Shown here one piece after another: positions 34,245 through 42,968 of a DNA stretch of 64,000 nt; positions within the stretch are counted from its first letter, which is position 1, and every line of letters starts with the position of its first letter. Under the pieces are notes generated by a model that saw nothing but the letters and a program-made list of their open reading frames with translations, had not been told where the DNA came from and searched no databases. The stretch spans positions 62,001 to 126,000 of the forward strand of contig JAITLR010000019.1 of assembly GCA_031277805.1 (NCBI GenBank), given 5' to 3'. Source of the stretch: Comamonas sp. GTDB lineage: Bacteria; Pseudomonadota; Gammaproteobacteria; Burkholderiales; Burkholderiaceae_C. The position numbers were made by a program, and so were the translations under genes.

Positions 34245-34271
34245 AAAGGCAGCCTTCGGGCTGCCTTTTTT
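34245..34271 (+). terminator. Rho-independent terminator of the pdh operon
   Basis: AAAGGCAGCC and GGCTGCCTTT pair with a TTCG tetraloop, followed by TTT. It lies 35 bp after the lpdA stop. Confidence 0.93.
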
Positions 34272-34320
34272 ATTTTGATAGCCGCTTACGGTTGTCAGAT
34301 AAGCATTAGAGATACTTTTT
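34272..34320 (+). repeat. Dispersed intergenic repeat, copy 7
   Basis: ATTTTGATAGCCGCTTACGG, then TTGTCAGATAAGC. It directly follows the lpdA terminator. Confidence 0.5.
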
Positions 34321-34411
34321 GTTCTGACTTTCCAGAAGGAAAACCAAAGAAGTCAGCCCGATATGCCCGCTGACTGCTGAGATCAGGGCGTTCCGGACAG
34401 TACAGTATCCT

Positions 34412-35794
34412 TTACTGGTGCTCGGCTCGGTTGGCCTTGCCGCCGCGTACGGATACAGCAAGCACCAGCACGGAGATGACCAGCATCACCAGCACCAGAT
34501 AGATGCTGTACTGCTTGTTGCCTGTGTATTGGGTCATCAAGCCCGCCAGTGAGGGGCTGGCGGCGGAGCCCAGGTTGCCCAGGCTGCTGATGAGGGCGAT
34601 GCCGCCGGCGGCGACGGCAGGCGTCAGATAGTCGCTGACCAGGGCAAAGAACAGCGGGGGCAGGGCGGCAAGTCCTACCAGCGTGAAGGCCAGGGCAATC
34701 AGCGAGCCTTCGAGATGGCCGTGCATCTGCAGGGTGACGATCAGGCCGGAAATGGCCATGCCGGTGGCGATGAACAGATGCCAGCGGCGTTCACGGAATC
34801 TGTCGGAACTGGCGCCAAAGGCAATCATGCCGATCAGGCCTGCGACAAAGGGCAGGGCTGAGTAGAAGCCTACGTGCAGCACATCCTCCACGCCCAGGCC
34901 CTGGATGACGGTAGGCATCCAGAAGACAAACAGATAGGTGGCGCCATGCATCATGAAATAGACCAGTGACAGCGCATAGACCTTGGGGTCGCGCAGCAGC
35001 TGGCCCAGGGTGGCGCTGCTGGCGTGGCTGGCCTTGTGCCCGCCGTGGTGGCCTTTGCCTTCGCTGATGTCGTTGTCGATGTTGTGCTGCAAACGGGCTT
35101 TTTCCGCGTTGCTCAGCCAATGGGCGTCGGCTGGTCTGTCCTGCAGATAGCGATAGAGGATGAGACCCAGGATGAAAGCGGGCGGGCCCTGGATGAGGAA
35201 CAGCCACTGCCAGCCGTGCAGTCCGTCGACACCGTTCATGTATTTGAGGATGGCGCCGCACAGCGGTCCGGCCACGACGGCCATGCCCATGACGGCAGAC
35301 AGAAAGATGGAGATCACGCGGCCGCGTCTGGCCGAGGGGTACCAATAAGTGAAGTAGAGAATCACGCCGGGGAAGAACCCTGCCTCGAATGCACCCAGCA
35401 GAAAGCGCGCCACGTAGAACTGCAGGGGCGTAGTGACCCAGGCCATGGCTGTGGCGATGATGCCCCAGACCACCATGATGCGCATCAGCGTCTTGCGCGT
35501 GCCGATTTTCTCCAGCAGCAGATTGCTGGGCACTTCAAACAAGAAATAGCCGATGAAAAACAGACCCGCGCCAAAACCATAGGCGGCGTCACCGAAGTCC
35601 AGCGTCTGCTTCATCTGGATTTGCGCGTAGCCGATGTTGATGCGATCCAGATAGGCAACCATATAGCAGACCAGCAGCAAGGGCAGCAGTCGCCAGCTAA
35701 TCTTGGAATACAGGGCGTTGTCTGCTTCGATCTCGGGGCTGCTTGTTCGGAGTTTGGGCGTTGCGCTCGCAATGGTCGTTGCGCTTGGGGTCAT
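34412..35794 (-). CDS. MFS transporter, anion:cation symporter (ACS) family
   Basis: This 460-residue carrier has 12 predicted membrane helices. The N-terminal pattern 'RLLPLLLVCYMVAYLDRINIGYA' and 'FFIGYFLFEVPSNLLLEKIG' is that of the ACS family, whose members import organic acids such as tartrate, phthalate, 4-hydroxyphenylacetate or sugar acids with a cation. A central His-rich cytoplasmic loop (GHHGGHKASHAS) is unusual. The start at 35794 has GAGG upstream. No catabolic enzyme is adjacent, so the substrate is unknown. The 498 bp upstream of it holds no gene. Confidence 0.9.
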   Translation of the reverse strand: MTPSATTIASATPKLRTSSPEIEADNALYSKISWRLLPLLLVCYMVAYLDRINIGYAQIQMKQTLDFGDAAYGFGAGLFFIGYFLFEVPSNLLLEKIGTRKTLMRIMVVWGIIATAMAWVTTPLQFYVARFLLGAFEAGFFPGVILYFTYWYPSARRGRVISIFLSAVMGMAVVAGPLCGAILKYMNGVDGLHGWQWLFLIQGPPAFILGLILYRYLQDRPADAHWLSNAEKARLQHNIDNDISEGKGHHGGHKASHASSATLGQLLRDPKVYALSLVYFMMHGATYLFVFWMPTVIQGLGVEDVLHVGFYSALPFVAGLIGMIAFGASSDRFRERRWHLFIATGMAISGLIVTLQMHGHLEGSLIALAFTLVGLAALPPLFFALVSDYLTPAVAAGGIALISSLGNLGSAASPSLAGLMTQYTGNKQYSIYLVLVMLVISVLVLAVSVRGGKANRAEHQ

Positions 35795-36292
35795 GCTTGC
35801 CTCGTGAAAGTTGGTGTGGGGTGCACTGCCGCGCCGCACGAAGCATCACGATGCGGTGGATGCTGCCAATTGCGGGGCGAGGATCAGGCTGGGCTTTGTG
35901 TCGTTGCCTTGCTGTGTGCACCAGTCCTTTTTGATCTCTGCGGAGGCAAAAATCAAAGAGTTCAAGAGGCAATGTAGAGGCGGCGCCCTGAATGGACTTA
36001 GCGCATCCCGCAATTCAATTGTCAGATGACGACACCTGAGGGTAAGCCTTAGGAGCACTGCAAACAGAGGCTTGGCGAGGGGCGCGAGCTGCTCTGAGAG
36101 TCATGGCAGATCTGAAAATCTTCGCGCGGGGATGATGAGGTGTCGATTCAAAAGCAGTGGCCGAACTGGCTTTTGAGAGGATTTCGATAGCTGCTTGCGC
36201 TTGACTGGTAACAGTCAAGGCTGGATTTGATATGTGTTTTTGAGGCCTGAATGGCTGGCATGGACATATCTCCAGGCCGGCGGTCGATCAAC
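35795..36292. other. Long intergenic stretch with a dispersed repeat
   Basis: About 498 bp without a supportable gene. The MFS promoter is presumably near 35800-35900. One copy of the dispersed repeat lies at 36180-36236. Short ORFs have no ribosome-binding site or coding bias. Confidence 0.5.
36180..36236 (+). repeat. Dispersed intergenic repeat, copy 8
   Basis: GATTTCGATAGCTGCTTGCG is followed by CTTGACTGGTAACAGTCAAG and GCTGGATTTGAT. Within it CTTGACTG-GTAA-CAGTCAAG is a perfect 8-bp hairpin stem. Confidence 0.7.
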
Positions 36293-36535
36293 TCAGGCGG
36301 CAGCTGCTGCAAGTGTCTGCAGGCGCAGCCATTCTTCGTCGAGGGTATTGGTTGGCAGGGGGCAATGGCCGCGCCCGTACCAGTATCGAGCGTTGCTCAG
36401 GTCACCTTCTACGCGGTGTAGATAGCCGTGAATCTGGCAAGACAGTTCATCGCCATGCTTTTGTACGATGGAATGTGCTTCTTCCCAGTGGCCAGCCTGG
36501 GCCAGACTCAGAACTTCGAGGTGGTCGCAGCTCAT
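36293..36535 (-). CDS. Small TPR-like hypothetical protein (80 aa)
   Basis: The protein of 80 residues begins MSCDHLEVLSLAQAGHWEEA, with a helix-turn-helix pair resembling a single tetratricopeptide repeat (AQAGHWEEAHSIVQKHG), and 'ARYWYGRGHCPLP' in the middle. AAGGAG six bases before the ATG supports translation. It is 75 bp downstream of the YjdM gene on the same strand and may be cotranscribed. Function unknown. Confidence 0.7.
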   Translation of the reverse strand: MSCDHLEVLSLAQAGHWEEAHSIVQKHGDELSCQIHGYLHRVEGDLSNARYWYGRGHCPLPTNTLDEEWLRLQTLAAAAA

Positions 36536-36610
36536 CGCATCTCCTTTTTTATAGATTTTGGGGTGTTCCGCCCCCTGCGCTGGAGGGCGGATGGGTAGAT
36601 GGTTCGGGCC

Positions 36611-36967
36611 TCAGGCCTTTTTCAGAAACTCGGACTTCAGAATGAACGGACCCTGGTCCGTCTTGCAGTCCACGTCGTGGTCGCCGTTGTCATAGACCAG
36701 ACGGATGCCCTTGATCTTGGTGCCCTTCTTGATGACGGTGGACGAGCCCTTGACCTTCAGGTCCTTGACCAGCAGCACGCTGTCGCCGTCGGCCAGCGGG
36801 GTGCCGTTGGCATCCTTGATGACGCGAGGGCCGCTGTCTTCATCGGCGGCGGCTTCGGCCTGGGCTGACCATTCATGGGCGCAGTCGGGGCAGATCAGCA
36901 GATCGCCATCGAGGTAAGTGTTGTCCAGACCGCATTGGGGGCAAGAGGGTAGAGTGCTTGTGCTCAA
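36611..36967 (-). CDS. yjdM: YjdM-type zinc-ribbon protein
   Basis: This protein of about 118 residues has an N-terminal zinc ribbon ([21 protein letters not shown], two CxxC pairs) and the C-terminal '[20 protein letters not shown]' KOW/SH3-like fold of YjdM, formerly called PhnA. It is no longer thought to be phosphonoacetate hydrolase. The TTG at 36967 is preferred because it gives the family's usual length; a longer reading starts at another TTG (37000) within a low-confidence leader. The naming follows E. coli. Confidence 0.88.
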   Translation of the reverse strand: MSTSTLPSCPQCGLDNTYLDGDLLICPDCAHEWSAQAEAAADEDSGPRVIKDANGTPLADGDSVLLVKDLKVKGSSTVIKKGTKIKGIRLVYDNGDHDVDCKTDQGPFILKSEFLKKA

Positions 36968-37091
36968 GGATTCGCTTTCTTTCAAAACAATAAACACCAA
37001 GCCTAGCCGCTAAGCAGTAGTGACAAGGATTGGTGCGGATTGCAAGGCAGCTGCGCTCTATACGACTTTGGCTGCATGCCCAGGATTCTAT

Positions 37092-37150
37092 GGTTTTGAT
37101 AGCTACTTGCGCTTGCTGAATAGGCGCTGGAAGCTGTTTTGACTCAAAGA
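37092..37150 (+). repeat. Dispersed intergenic repeat, copy 9
   Basis: GGTTTTGATAGCTACTTGCG, then CTTGCTGAATAGGCGCTGG and GCTGTTTTGACTC. This is one of the closest matches to copy 3. It lies downstream of the LysR stop. Confidence 0.75.
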
Positions 37151-37161
37151 TGCTTTAACTA

Positions 37162-38073
37162 TCAACGCGCCAGATGCTCGGCCAGAAAGTCGATGAACAC
37201 CCTTGTCTTGCGCGGCAGGTGGCGGCTGTTGGGAAAGACCAGATGAATCGGCTGGCTGGGTAGGGCGTAACCGGGCAGTACGCGTTGCAGGCGGCCGCTG
37301 CGCACATCGTCCTGCACCAGCCAGTCGGGCAGCACGGCCACACCCAGCCCCGCCAGAGCCATCGCACGAATCGCGCTCGATGAATTGGACTGGTGCGCCG
37401 CGCGGCCCAGCACCTCGGCCTGCTGGCCTTGGTCGTTTTCCAGCGTCCAGTGCGTGGGGCTGTCCAGATTGCTGTTGGCAATCCAGGGCAGGGCGGTCAG
37501 GTCTTGCGGCTGCTGCACGGCTGGCAGGTCCGCCAGCTGCGGCGCTGCCACCAGCCAGATCTCGTAGTCGGCCAGCTTGCGGCTTTTGAGGTTGGAGTCG
37601 ACCAAGCTGCCCAGGCGCACGACCAGGTCCAGCTTTTCGGCCACCAGGTCGCTGAGCGAGGAATTGACATGGTGGCTGATGCCAATGCCGGGGTAGCGCC
37701 GCACAAACTGCGGAATCAGCGGCAGCACATAGCGCTCGCCAAACTCGGCCGTGGTGCTGATGCGCAACTGCCCGCGCAGGCGGCGGCTGCCATGCTGGGC
37801 ATTGTCAAATGCAGCTTCAATATGCGTGAAGATCTGCTTGAACTCATCATAGAACTGCTGGCCGCTTTCGGTCAGCGCCACCGACCGCGTGCTGCGCACC
37901 AGCAGGGTGACGGACAAGGCTTCCTCCAGCGCCTTCACATGCAGGCTGGCCATGGCTTTGCTGATGTTCAGGTAGTCGGCGGCCTTGGTATAGGTGCCCA
38001 GCTCCACAACGGCCAGAAAAGTCTGTACGCGATGAAGCTGGGTGTGGATGGCGGTGCTTGCGGTGGCGGCCAT
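37162..38073 (-). CDS. LysR-family transcriptional regulator
   Basis: The 303-residue regulator has the N-terminal HTH (KAADYLNISKAMASLHVKALE) and a LysR effector domain with 'VRLGSLVDSNLKSRKLADYE'. The pattern is that of the CrgA-like LysR branch. It is divergent from an MFS transporter gene with 88 bp between starts, the classical arrangement for a regulator and its target. The inducer is unknown. The start at 38073 is the ATG nearest the HTH; no strong ribosome-binding site was seen. Confidence 0.93.
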   Translation of the reverse strand: MAATASTAIHTQLHRVQTFLAVVELGTYTKAADYLNISKAMASLHVKALEEALSVTLLVRSTRSVALTESGQQFYDEFKQIFTHIEAAFDNAQHGSRRLRGQLRISTTAEFGERYVLPLIPQFVRRYPGIGISHHVNSSLSDLVAEKLDLVVRLGSLVDSNLKSRKLADYEIWLVAAPQLADLPAVQQPQDLTALPWIANSNLDSPTHWTLENDQGQQAEVLGRAAHQSNSSSAIRAMALAGLGVAVLPDWLVQDDVRSGRLQRVLPGYALPSQPIHLVFPNSRHLPRKTRVFIDFLAEHLAR

Positions 38074-38161
38074 TGTTCAATTCAGTCAAACAAAGTATCA
38101 AGCATAGCGGTATCGACGCGCGCAGGTGCGCTCTCTACCATGCGCAGCTCAAAGGAAAGAC

Positions 38162-39511
38162 ATGAGCTACCGCTACCGCATTGCCCTGGTGTTCTTGACC
38201 GGGTTCTTTATCGACTGCATCAATATCTTCATGCCCGCCGTTGCCTTGCCCCGGTTGGCTGCCGAGTTTGAAGTCGCCAGCCTGGATACGGCCTGGGTGG
38301 GCAATGCCTACATCCTGGGTTTGACCTTGGTGATTCCCATCAGCACCTGGCTGGCCAGCCGCTGGGGCGCGCGGCGTTTGCTCGCGGCTTCCATGCTGGT
38401 GTTTGCGCTGGCCGTGGCGGCCTGCGGCATGGCCGGCAGTTTTGCTGCCGTCGTGGGCTGGCGCTTTGTGCAGGGCATGGCTGGCGGGCTGCTGATCCCG
38501 GTGGGGCAGGCCATGGCCTTTGCCTTGTTTCAGGGGGCGGAGCGCGCACGCATTTCCACCCTGGTCATGGCTGTAGCCCTGATTGCGCCGGCCTTGTCGC
38601 CAGGGCTGGGTGGGCTGATTGTGGACAGCAGCTCCTGGCGCTGGGTGTTCTTTGCCAATATTCCGCTGGCGCTGGCGGCCGCGCTGCTTGCATGGCTCTG
38701 GGTGCGCGATTCGTCAGAGCCATCGGCTGTGGCAAAGCCCGATATCACCGGGCTGCTGCTGATCAGCACCGCGCTGGCCGCCGTGCTGCTGGGCATGTCG
38801 CTCTACGGCGCGGGCCATGGCTGGGGCGGTGCGCTGCTGTGTCTGGCCGTGGGGCTGGTATCTGGCGCGCTCTATGTACGCCATTGCCGCCGCGTGCCCA
38901 ACCCGGTGGTGGTGCTGCGTCTGCTGCGCAGCCCGCGCCTGCGGGTGTCCATGGCTGTGTATTACGCCGTGCCCGGCGTGTTTACCGGCGTCAATCTGCT
39001 GAGCCTGTTTTTTCTGCAAGACCTGCTGGCGCTGAGCGCCCAGCGCTCGGGCATATTCATGCTGGTCTATGCCGGCGGCGCGTTGCTGGCCATGCTGCTG
39101 TGTGGCCGCGTCTACAACCGCGTGGGCGCACGGCCGCTGTTTGTCGCCAGCCTGCTGCTGCACAGCCTGGGCATTGCCTGTCTGATGGCGGTGAATAGTG
39201 CGGGCGATCAGGCCACCCTGGTGCAGGCTTATGCCTTGATGGGTCTGGGCGGCGGCCTGGCGGCCAATGCCGCGCAAACCACGGCGCTGATGGATTTTCA
39301 CGGGGCCGAGATGCCGCAGGCCAGCGTGATCTGGAACATCAACCGCCAGATGGCTTTCAGCGTGGGCGCGGCCCTGTTTTTGATGATCTTCAACCTGCTG
39401 CAGCCGCATACCGGCGCGCTGTCGGCCTATCACGCAAGCTTTGCCGCCGCCGCTTTGGCCGGGTTGCTGCCGCTGACCTGTTTACACACTCTGAAAGAAA
39501 AACACGTATGA
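38162..39511 (+). CDS. MFS transporter, DHA2-like multidrug exporter
   Basis: The 449-residue carrier shows 12 to 14 membrane helices and typical drug-exporter features: 'VALPRLAAEFEVASLDTAWVGN' in helix 1-2 and 'GWRFVQGMAGGLLIPVGQA' as motif C. It is more likely an exporter of drugs or toxic aromatics than an importer. The start at 38162 has AAGGA upstream. An NTF2-like gene overlaps its stop by four bases (ATGA), so they are translationally coupled. The divergent LysR gene probably regulates both. Confidence 0.88.
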   Translation: MSYRYRIALVFLTGFFIDCINIFMPAVALPRLAAEFEVASLDTAWVGNAYILGLTLVIPISTWLASRWGARRLLAASMLVFALAVAACGMAGSFAAVVGWRFVQGMAGGLLIPVGQAMAFALFQGAERARISTLVMAVALIAPALSPGLGGLIVDSSSWRWVFFANIPLALAAALLAWLWVRDSSEPSAVAKPDITGLLLISTALAAVLLGMSLYGAGHGWGGALLCLAVGLVSGALYVRHCRRVPNPVVVLRLLRSPRLRVSMAVYYAVPGVFTGVNLLSLFFLQDLLALSAQRSGIFMLVYAGGALLAMLLCGRVYNRVGARPLFVASLLLHSLGIACLMAVNSAGDQATLVQAYALMGLGGGLAANAAQTTALMDFHGAEMPQASVIWNINRQMAFSVGAALFLMIFNLLQPHTGALSAYHASFAAAALAGLLPLTCLHTLKEKHV

Positions 39512-39909
39512 ACGACCAGAACCTCAAAGTCGCCGCACAAAGCATTCACGATGTGCATGTGCTGATCCACACCATCTTTACCCAGCCCGGCGATGCCGCC
39601 CAGGCCGCCACCCAGGCGCTGATGCCGGTGTTTGCCGAGAACTTCAGCATGGTCACCACGGGCGGCCAGATCGTGACGCGCGCCCAGGTGCAGCAGATGT
39701 TTGAGGGCGCTGCGGGTGCCAGGCCCGGCTTGCAGATTGCGGTGGATGCGCTGCAGCCCGTCTGGCACGCAGGCCCGCATGTGGCTTTGCGCTACCGTGA
39801 AATACATACCTTGGCAGGCATTGTCACGGCGCGCTATTCCACGGCGCTGCTAGAAGTCACCGCCAGCGGAGTGCTATGGCATGCGCTGCATGAAACCGCG
39901 ATTGTCTGA
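39508..39909 (+). CDS. NTF2/SnoaL-like (DUF4440-type) protein
   Basis: The protein of 133 residues has the NTF2-like cone fold: an N-terminal helix pair (AQSIHDVHVLIHTIFTQ), then antiparallel strands ('NFSMVTTGGQIVTR', 'HVALRYREIHT', 'ARYSTALLEV'). Members act as small binding or isomerase-like enzymes, often with an unknown substrate. It begins within the stop of the MFS gene, so it probably acts on, or protects against, the exported compound. No catalytic residues are certain. Confidence 0.8.
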   Translation: MNDQNLKVAAQSIHDVHVLIHTIFTQPGDAAQAATQALMPVFAENFSMVTTGGQIVTRAQVQQMFEGAAGARPGLQIAVDALQPVWHAGPHVALRYREIHTLAGIVTARYSTALLEVTASGVLWHALHETAIV

Positions 39910-39928
39910 CTTCCCACTTCAGCCCTGC

Positions 39929-41779
39929 TCAACTCATCACAAAAATGGGCGCCGTGGTGCGAAACGGCAGCCTGCGGCCGGGCGGCAGCAGATAGGCATG
40001 CTCGCGCGGCACGCGCAACTGGTCGCATTCGCCGTCGGTGATGATGAGCATGGGGCCGTCCTTGGGAAAGTCGTCGGCCTGCAGCAACAAGTCCACGCCC
40101 GGCTGCAGCACGGTGCCGCCGCGGCCCTTGAGGGCGATGCGCTGGGCCATGTCGGCGGCGGGCAGATAGCCCAGGTCATAGGCTGCGGCGTCGCAGCAGA
40201 TCAGGCGCACGGCGGGCACGTCCTTGGCCTCGGCATAGCTGGCGATGGCGCCCAGCGCCTTGGCCAGTACATGGCGCTCCATCGATCCCGAGGTGTCCAG
40301 CACCACGCCAAAGGTGCGGCCTTCCAGCCAGCGGCTGTCGGCCTGAATGCGCGGGCGGGGAATATCGGGCGTGGCACTTTGGCGGCGGCTGATGCGGGCA
40401 TAGCTGCGCCGCGTCTCTATGGGCGGAAAGTGGTGGTCAAACCAGCGCGCCAACTCGACCTGCCAGTCAATCGGCGGCTGCAGCAGGGCACGGATTTCCT
40501 CGATCAGCCCCGCAGGCAGCAGGCCACGCGTGCTTTGCTCGTGGCGCAGCAGGCCCTTGCCCAGCTGGGTGCGGCAGAACTCGTCGATATCGGTGTAATC
40601 CCCCGCGTTGCGCTGGCCGCCCACATTGCGCTCCAGCATGTCGCCCTGGCCGCCGGCCAGGGTGCGCAGCTTGCGCATGCGGCGCAGATCGCCCGCGATG
40701 CGGTCGTAGACCTCTTCGGCGCTGAGCCCGCGCAGCTCGGGGTCGTAGAGCAGGCCGATGCCCGGTGGCTGGCCCACGTCCATCTGAATCAGCCAGTCGT
40801 TGATGACAAAGTCGCAGGCCACATTCCACAGAAACGGCTCGCGCCCGCGGCGTCGCGGCAGATGGCGCAGCGCCACATGCAGCACTTCGTGGGCGATGAC
40901 AAAGCGCAGCTCCAGCTCGGATAGGCGCGGGCCGGGGTTGATGTAGATGGTGCGTAGCACCTCGTCGACGGCGGCGACGGCGATCTCCTCGCGCTCGCAG
41001 ATACTGGCGTCCTCAATGATGTCAAAGGCCGCGACCATGCTGCCCAGCAGCGGAAAGCTGTCCATGAACCAGTGGCGCGCGCGGTCCAGCGCGCTGCTGG
41101 CGGGGCGGCTCTGGCCAAACTCGCGGCGCACGCCTGCGGCAATTTCCACAGACTGGGTCACAGACCGGGCCAGACCCGCGGCAAACATTTCGGACCAGCT
41201 GCTGTATTTGCGCCAGTGGGGTTTGGTGGTGGCAGTAGCCGGTTCCGGCCATTGCTGCGGCAGCGCCAGGCTGGGGTGGGCGCCGCCCAGGCCTGGGCCG
41301 GCCAGACTCAGCGCCTGCGCCCAGGCGGGTATGCCTTGTTCGCAGAACTGGCCATACCACTGGGCCTCGTCACGCTGCGGCAGGCCGTCGGGCAGCTCCA
41401 TGCCTTCGGGCGCGCGGCCCAGCTTGATGGTCTGGATAAAGCGGGCCGTGACCACATCGCAGGCCGCGCTCCATTGCGCCCAATGGCTGCGGTCGCGCTG
41501 AAACAGCTCCAGCGCGTAGCTGAGCGTGGCTCGGCCCAGGCAATAGGCCCATTCCTCGGCGCTGGCCATGCGCTTGGGGTGGATGTCGATCTGCCCGGTC
41601 ATGCGCTGGTGGTTGAGCTTGGCCTGCGCCCAACCATGGGCCGGACACTCCGAATGGGCGCTGCGCAGATAGCTCAGGCTGCGGCTGAGTTCGCTGAAGA
41701 TGGGGTGGGCCTGCAGCAAGGCCAGGCCCTGCATATAGGCCAGCGTGGCAGGCGTTTCGCGCGTTGGTGGCTTGGCCAT
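39929..41779 (-). CDS. Zincin-like metallopeptidase/vWA protein with a duplicated, degenerate zincin copy
   Basis: The 616-residue protein combines a zincin module and a C-terminal von Willebrand A domain. The active copy (about 277-345) has HEVLH (297-301), H306 and an NVACD motif (319-323). The vWA domain (about 490-616) has the MIDAS motif DTSGS (495-499). Residues 64-131 repeat the same sequence plan, 'IxIxP...', 'W.AACDVV' and '+LG+.P', but the zinc residues H297, E298 and H301 are replaced by R, A and S. The layout resembles DUF2201-type partners of MoxR ATPases. The MoxR gene is 6 bp upstream on the same strand. The role is probably metal or complex remodelling, not proven. Confidence 0.88.
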   Translation of the reverse strand: MAKPPTRETPATLAYMQGLALLQAHPIFSELSRSLSYLRSAHSECPAHGWAQAKLNHQRMTGQIDIHPKRMASAEEWAYCLGRATLSYALELFQRDRSHWAQWSAACDVVTARFIQTIKLGRAPEGMELPDGLPQRDEAQWYGQFCEQGIPAWAQALSLAGPGLGGAHPSLALPQQWPEPATATTKPHWRKYSSWSEMFAAGLARSVTQSVEIAAGVRREFGQSRPASSALDRARHWFMDSFPLLGSMVAAFDIIEDASICEREEIAVAAVDEVLRTIYINPGPRLSELELRFVIAHEVLHVALRHLPRRRGREPFLWNVACDFVINDWLIQMDVGQPPGIGLLYDPELRGLSAEEVYDRIAGDLRRMRKLRTLAGGQGDMLERNVGGQRNAGDYTDIDEFCRTQLGKGLLRHEQSTRGLLPAGLIEEIRALLQPPIDWQVELARWFDHHFPPIETRRSYARISRRQSATPDIPRPRIQADSRWLEGRTFGVVLDTSGSMERHVLAKALGAIASYAEAKDVPAVRLICCDAAAYDLGYLPAADMAQRIALKGRGGTVLQPGVDLLLQADDFPKDGPMLIITDGECDQLRVPREHAYLLPPGRRLPFRTTAPIFVMS

Positions 41780-41785
41780 CAGGCG

Positions 41786-42853
41786 TCAGGCCTTGGCCGC
41801 TTCGCGCGCTTCGACCAGTCGCGGCAGGTCGCGCACGATTTCCACCATATACCAGGCGGGCAATGTCTGGCCGTCGCTTTCGGCAGTGACGATCTGGGCC
41901 ATTTCCAGGCTGATCTGGGCCAGGTCCTTGAGCATGGCCTTGGAGCGGTGCACGGTCTGCTGCAGCTCGCCGCTGCTTTGTTGCTTGTCGGCAGGCAGGA
42001 TCTTGAGCAGGCGCGCGCGAAAGGCCTGGGCCAGAAAGTACAGCACGTCGCGGTCCTGCGGCGCATGGGGCCAGTTGGCGTCGCCCTTGAAGATGGCGTC
42101 CAGACGGTGACGGTCGTCGGCCAGTTTGTAGAAGGCCTTGAACTGCGCCGCATGTTGGGGCGTGAGGCAGCCGCTGCTCAGGGCTTCGAGCGTGTGCAGA
42201 TTCAGATCTTCGCCATAGGACTGCAAGGCGTCGCTGAGCATATGCCAGGAGCGCGGCGTGGAAAACGCCTCCTCATGCTTGGGCGGCTGGCTCCATAGAT
42301 GGTCGGGGCGCTGGGCCAGATATTCGAGCACCAGCGTGTGCAACTGGGCCTGCTGCGCCCATTGCAGCCACTCGCTGGCGCTGACCTTGAGCTGCACATG
42401 AATCATGCGGTTGATCAGCGCCGAGGACATGGTGCGCACAATCGCCGAGTCCTGAGCGCGGTTGCCAGCGGCAATCACGATGGAGCTCTCGGGCATCACA
42501 TACTCGCCCACGCGGCGTTCCAGAATCAGGCTGTAGAAGGCTTTCTGCACATCCTGGCTGCAGGCGTTGAGCTCGTCCAGGAACAGGCAATAGGGTTGCT
42601 CGCGCGCAATCATGGCGGGCGGGCAGAAGCGGGTCACGCCGTCGCTGATCTGGGGCACGCCCAGCAAATCCTCGGGCGCGAGCTGGCTGCCCAGCAGGGA
42701 GACGCAATCGAGCCCCACGCTTTGCGCAAAGCTCTGCACCAGCGCCGATTTGCCGATGCCCGGCGGCCCCCAGATGAATACGGGGCGCACGGTGGCGACA
42801 TTGAGAAGAAATTCGCTCAGTTGCGAGGGAGTGAGAGCCAGACTGGTTTGCAT
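41786..42853 (-). CDS. MoxR-type AAA+ ATPase
   Basis: This 355-residue ATPase has Walker A GPPGIGKS (29-36) and Walker B LFLDELN (93-99), with 'GNRAQDS' as sensor 1. It lies immediately upstream of the vWA-metallopeptidase gene, so the two form a MoxR-vWA module. Such pairs assemble or activate protein complexes or metal centres. The C-terminal 130 residues are helical, with no further known domain. It is preceded by a dispersed repeat that separates it from the VOC gene. Confidence 0.92.
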   Translation of the reverse strand: MQTSLALTPSQLSEFLLNVATVRPVFIWGPPGIGKSALVQSFAQSVGLDCVSLLGSQLAPEDLLGVPQISDGVTRFCPPAMIAREQPYCLFLDELNACSQDVQKAFYSLILERRVGEYVMPESSIVIAAGNRAQDSAIVRTMSSALINRMIHVQLKVSASEWLQWAQQAQLHTLVLEYLAQRPDHLWSQPPKHEEAFSTPRSWHMLSDALQSYGEDLNLHTLEALSSGCLTPQHAAQFKAFYKLADDRHRLDAIFKGDANWPHAPQDRDVLYFLAQAFRARLLKILPADKQQSSGELQQTVHRSKAMLKDLAQISLEMAQIVTAESDGQTLPAWYMVEIVRDLPRLVEAREAAKA

Positions 42854-42912
42854 GCAACTGGCAGTCTAAATCAGGCGCGCGGCACAGCGGATGCAATAGC
42901 GTTGAAAACTAC

Positions 42913-42968
42913 TGAATTGATAGCTTCCAGCGCTTGATGCAATGGCGCTAGAGCCATATTTCTTCAAT
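42913..42968 (+). repeat. Dispersed intergenic repeat, copy 10
   Basis: GAATTGATAGCTTCCAGCGC is followed by TTGATGCAATGGCGCTAG and CCATATTTCTTCAA. The two GCGCT half-sites can pair. It sits between VOC gene and MoxR gene. Confidence 0.75.

Noticed and set aside
36611-36967. Naming the YjdM gene as phosphonoacetate hydrolase PhnA
   Set aside because: That old label for this zinc-ribbon family is considered wrong; there are no phosphonate genes in the window.
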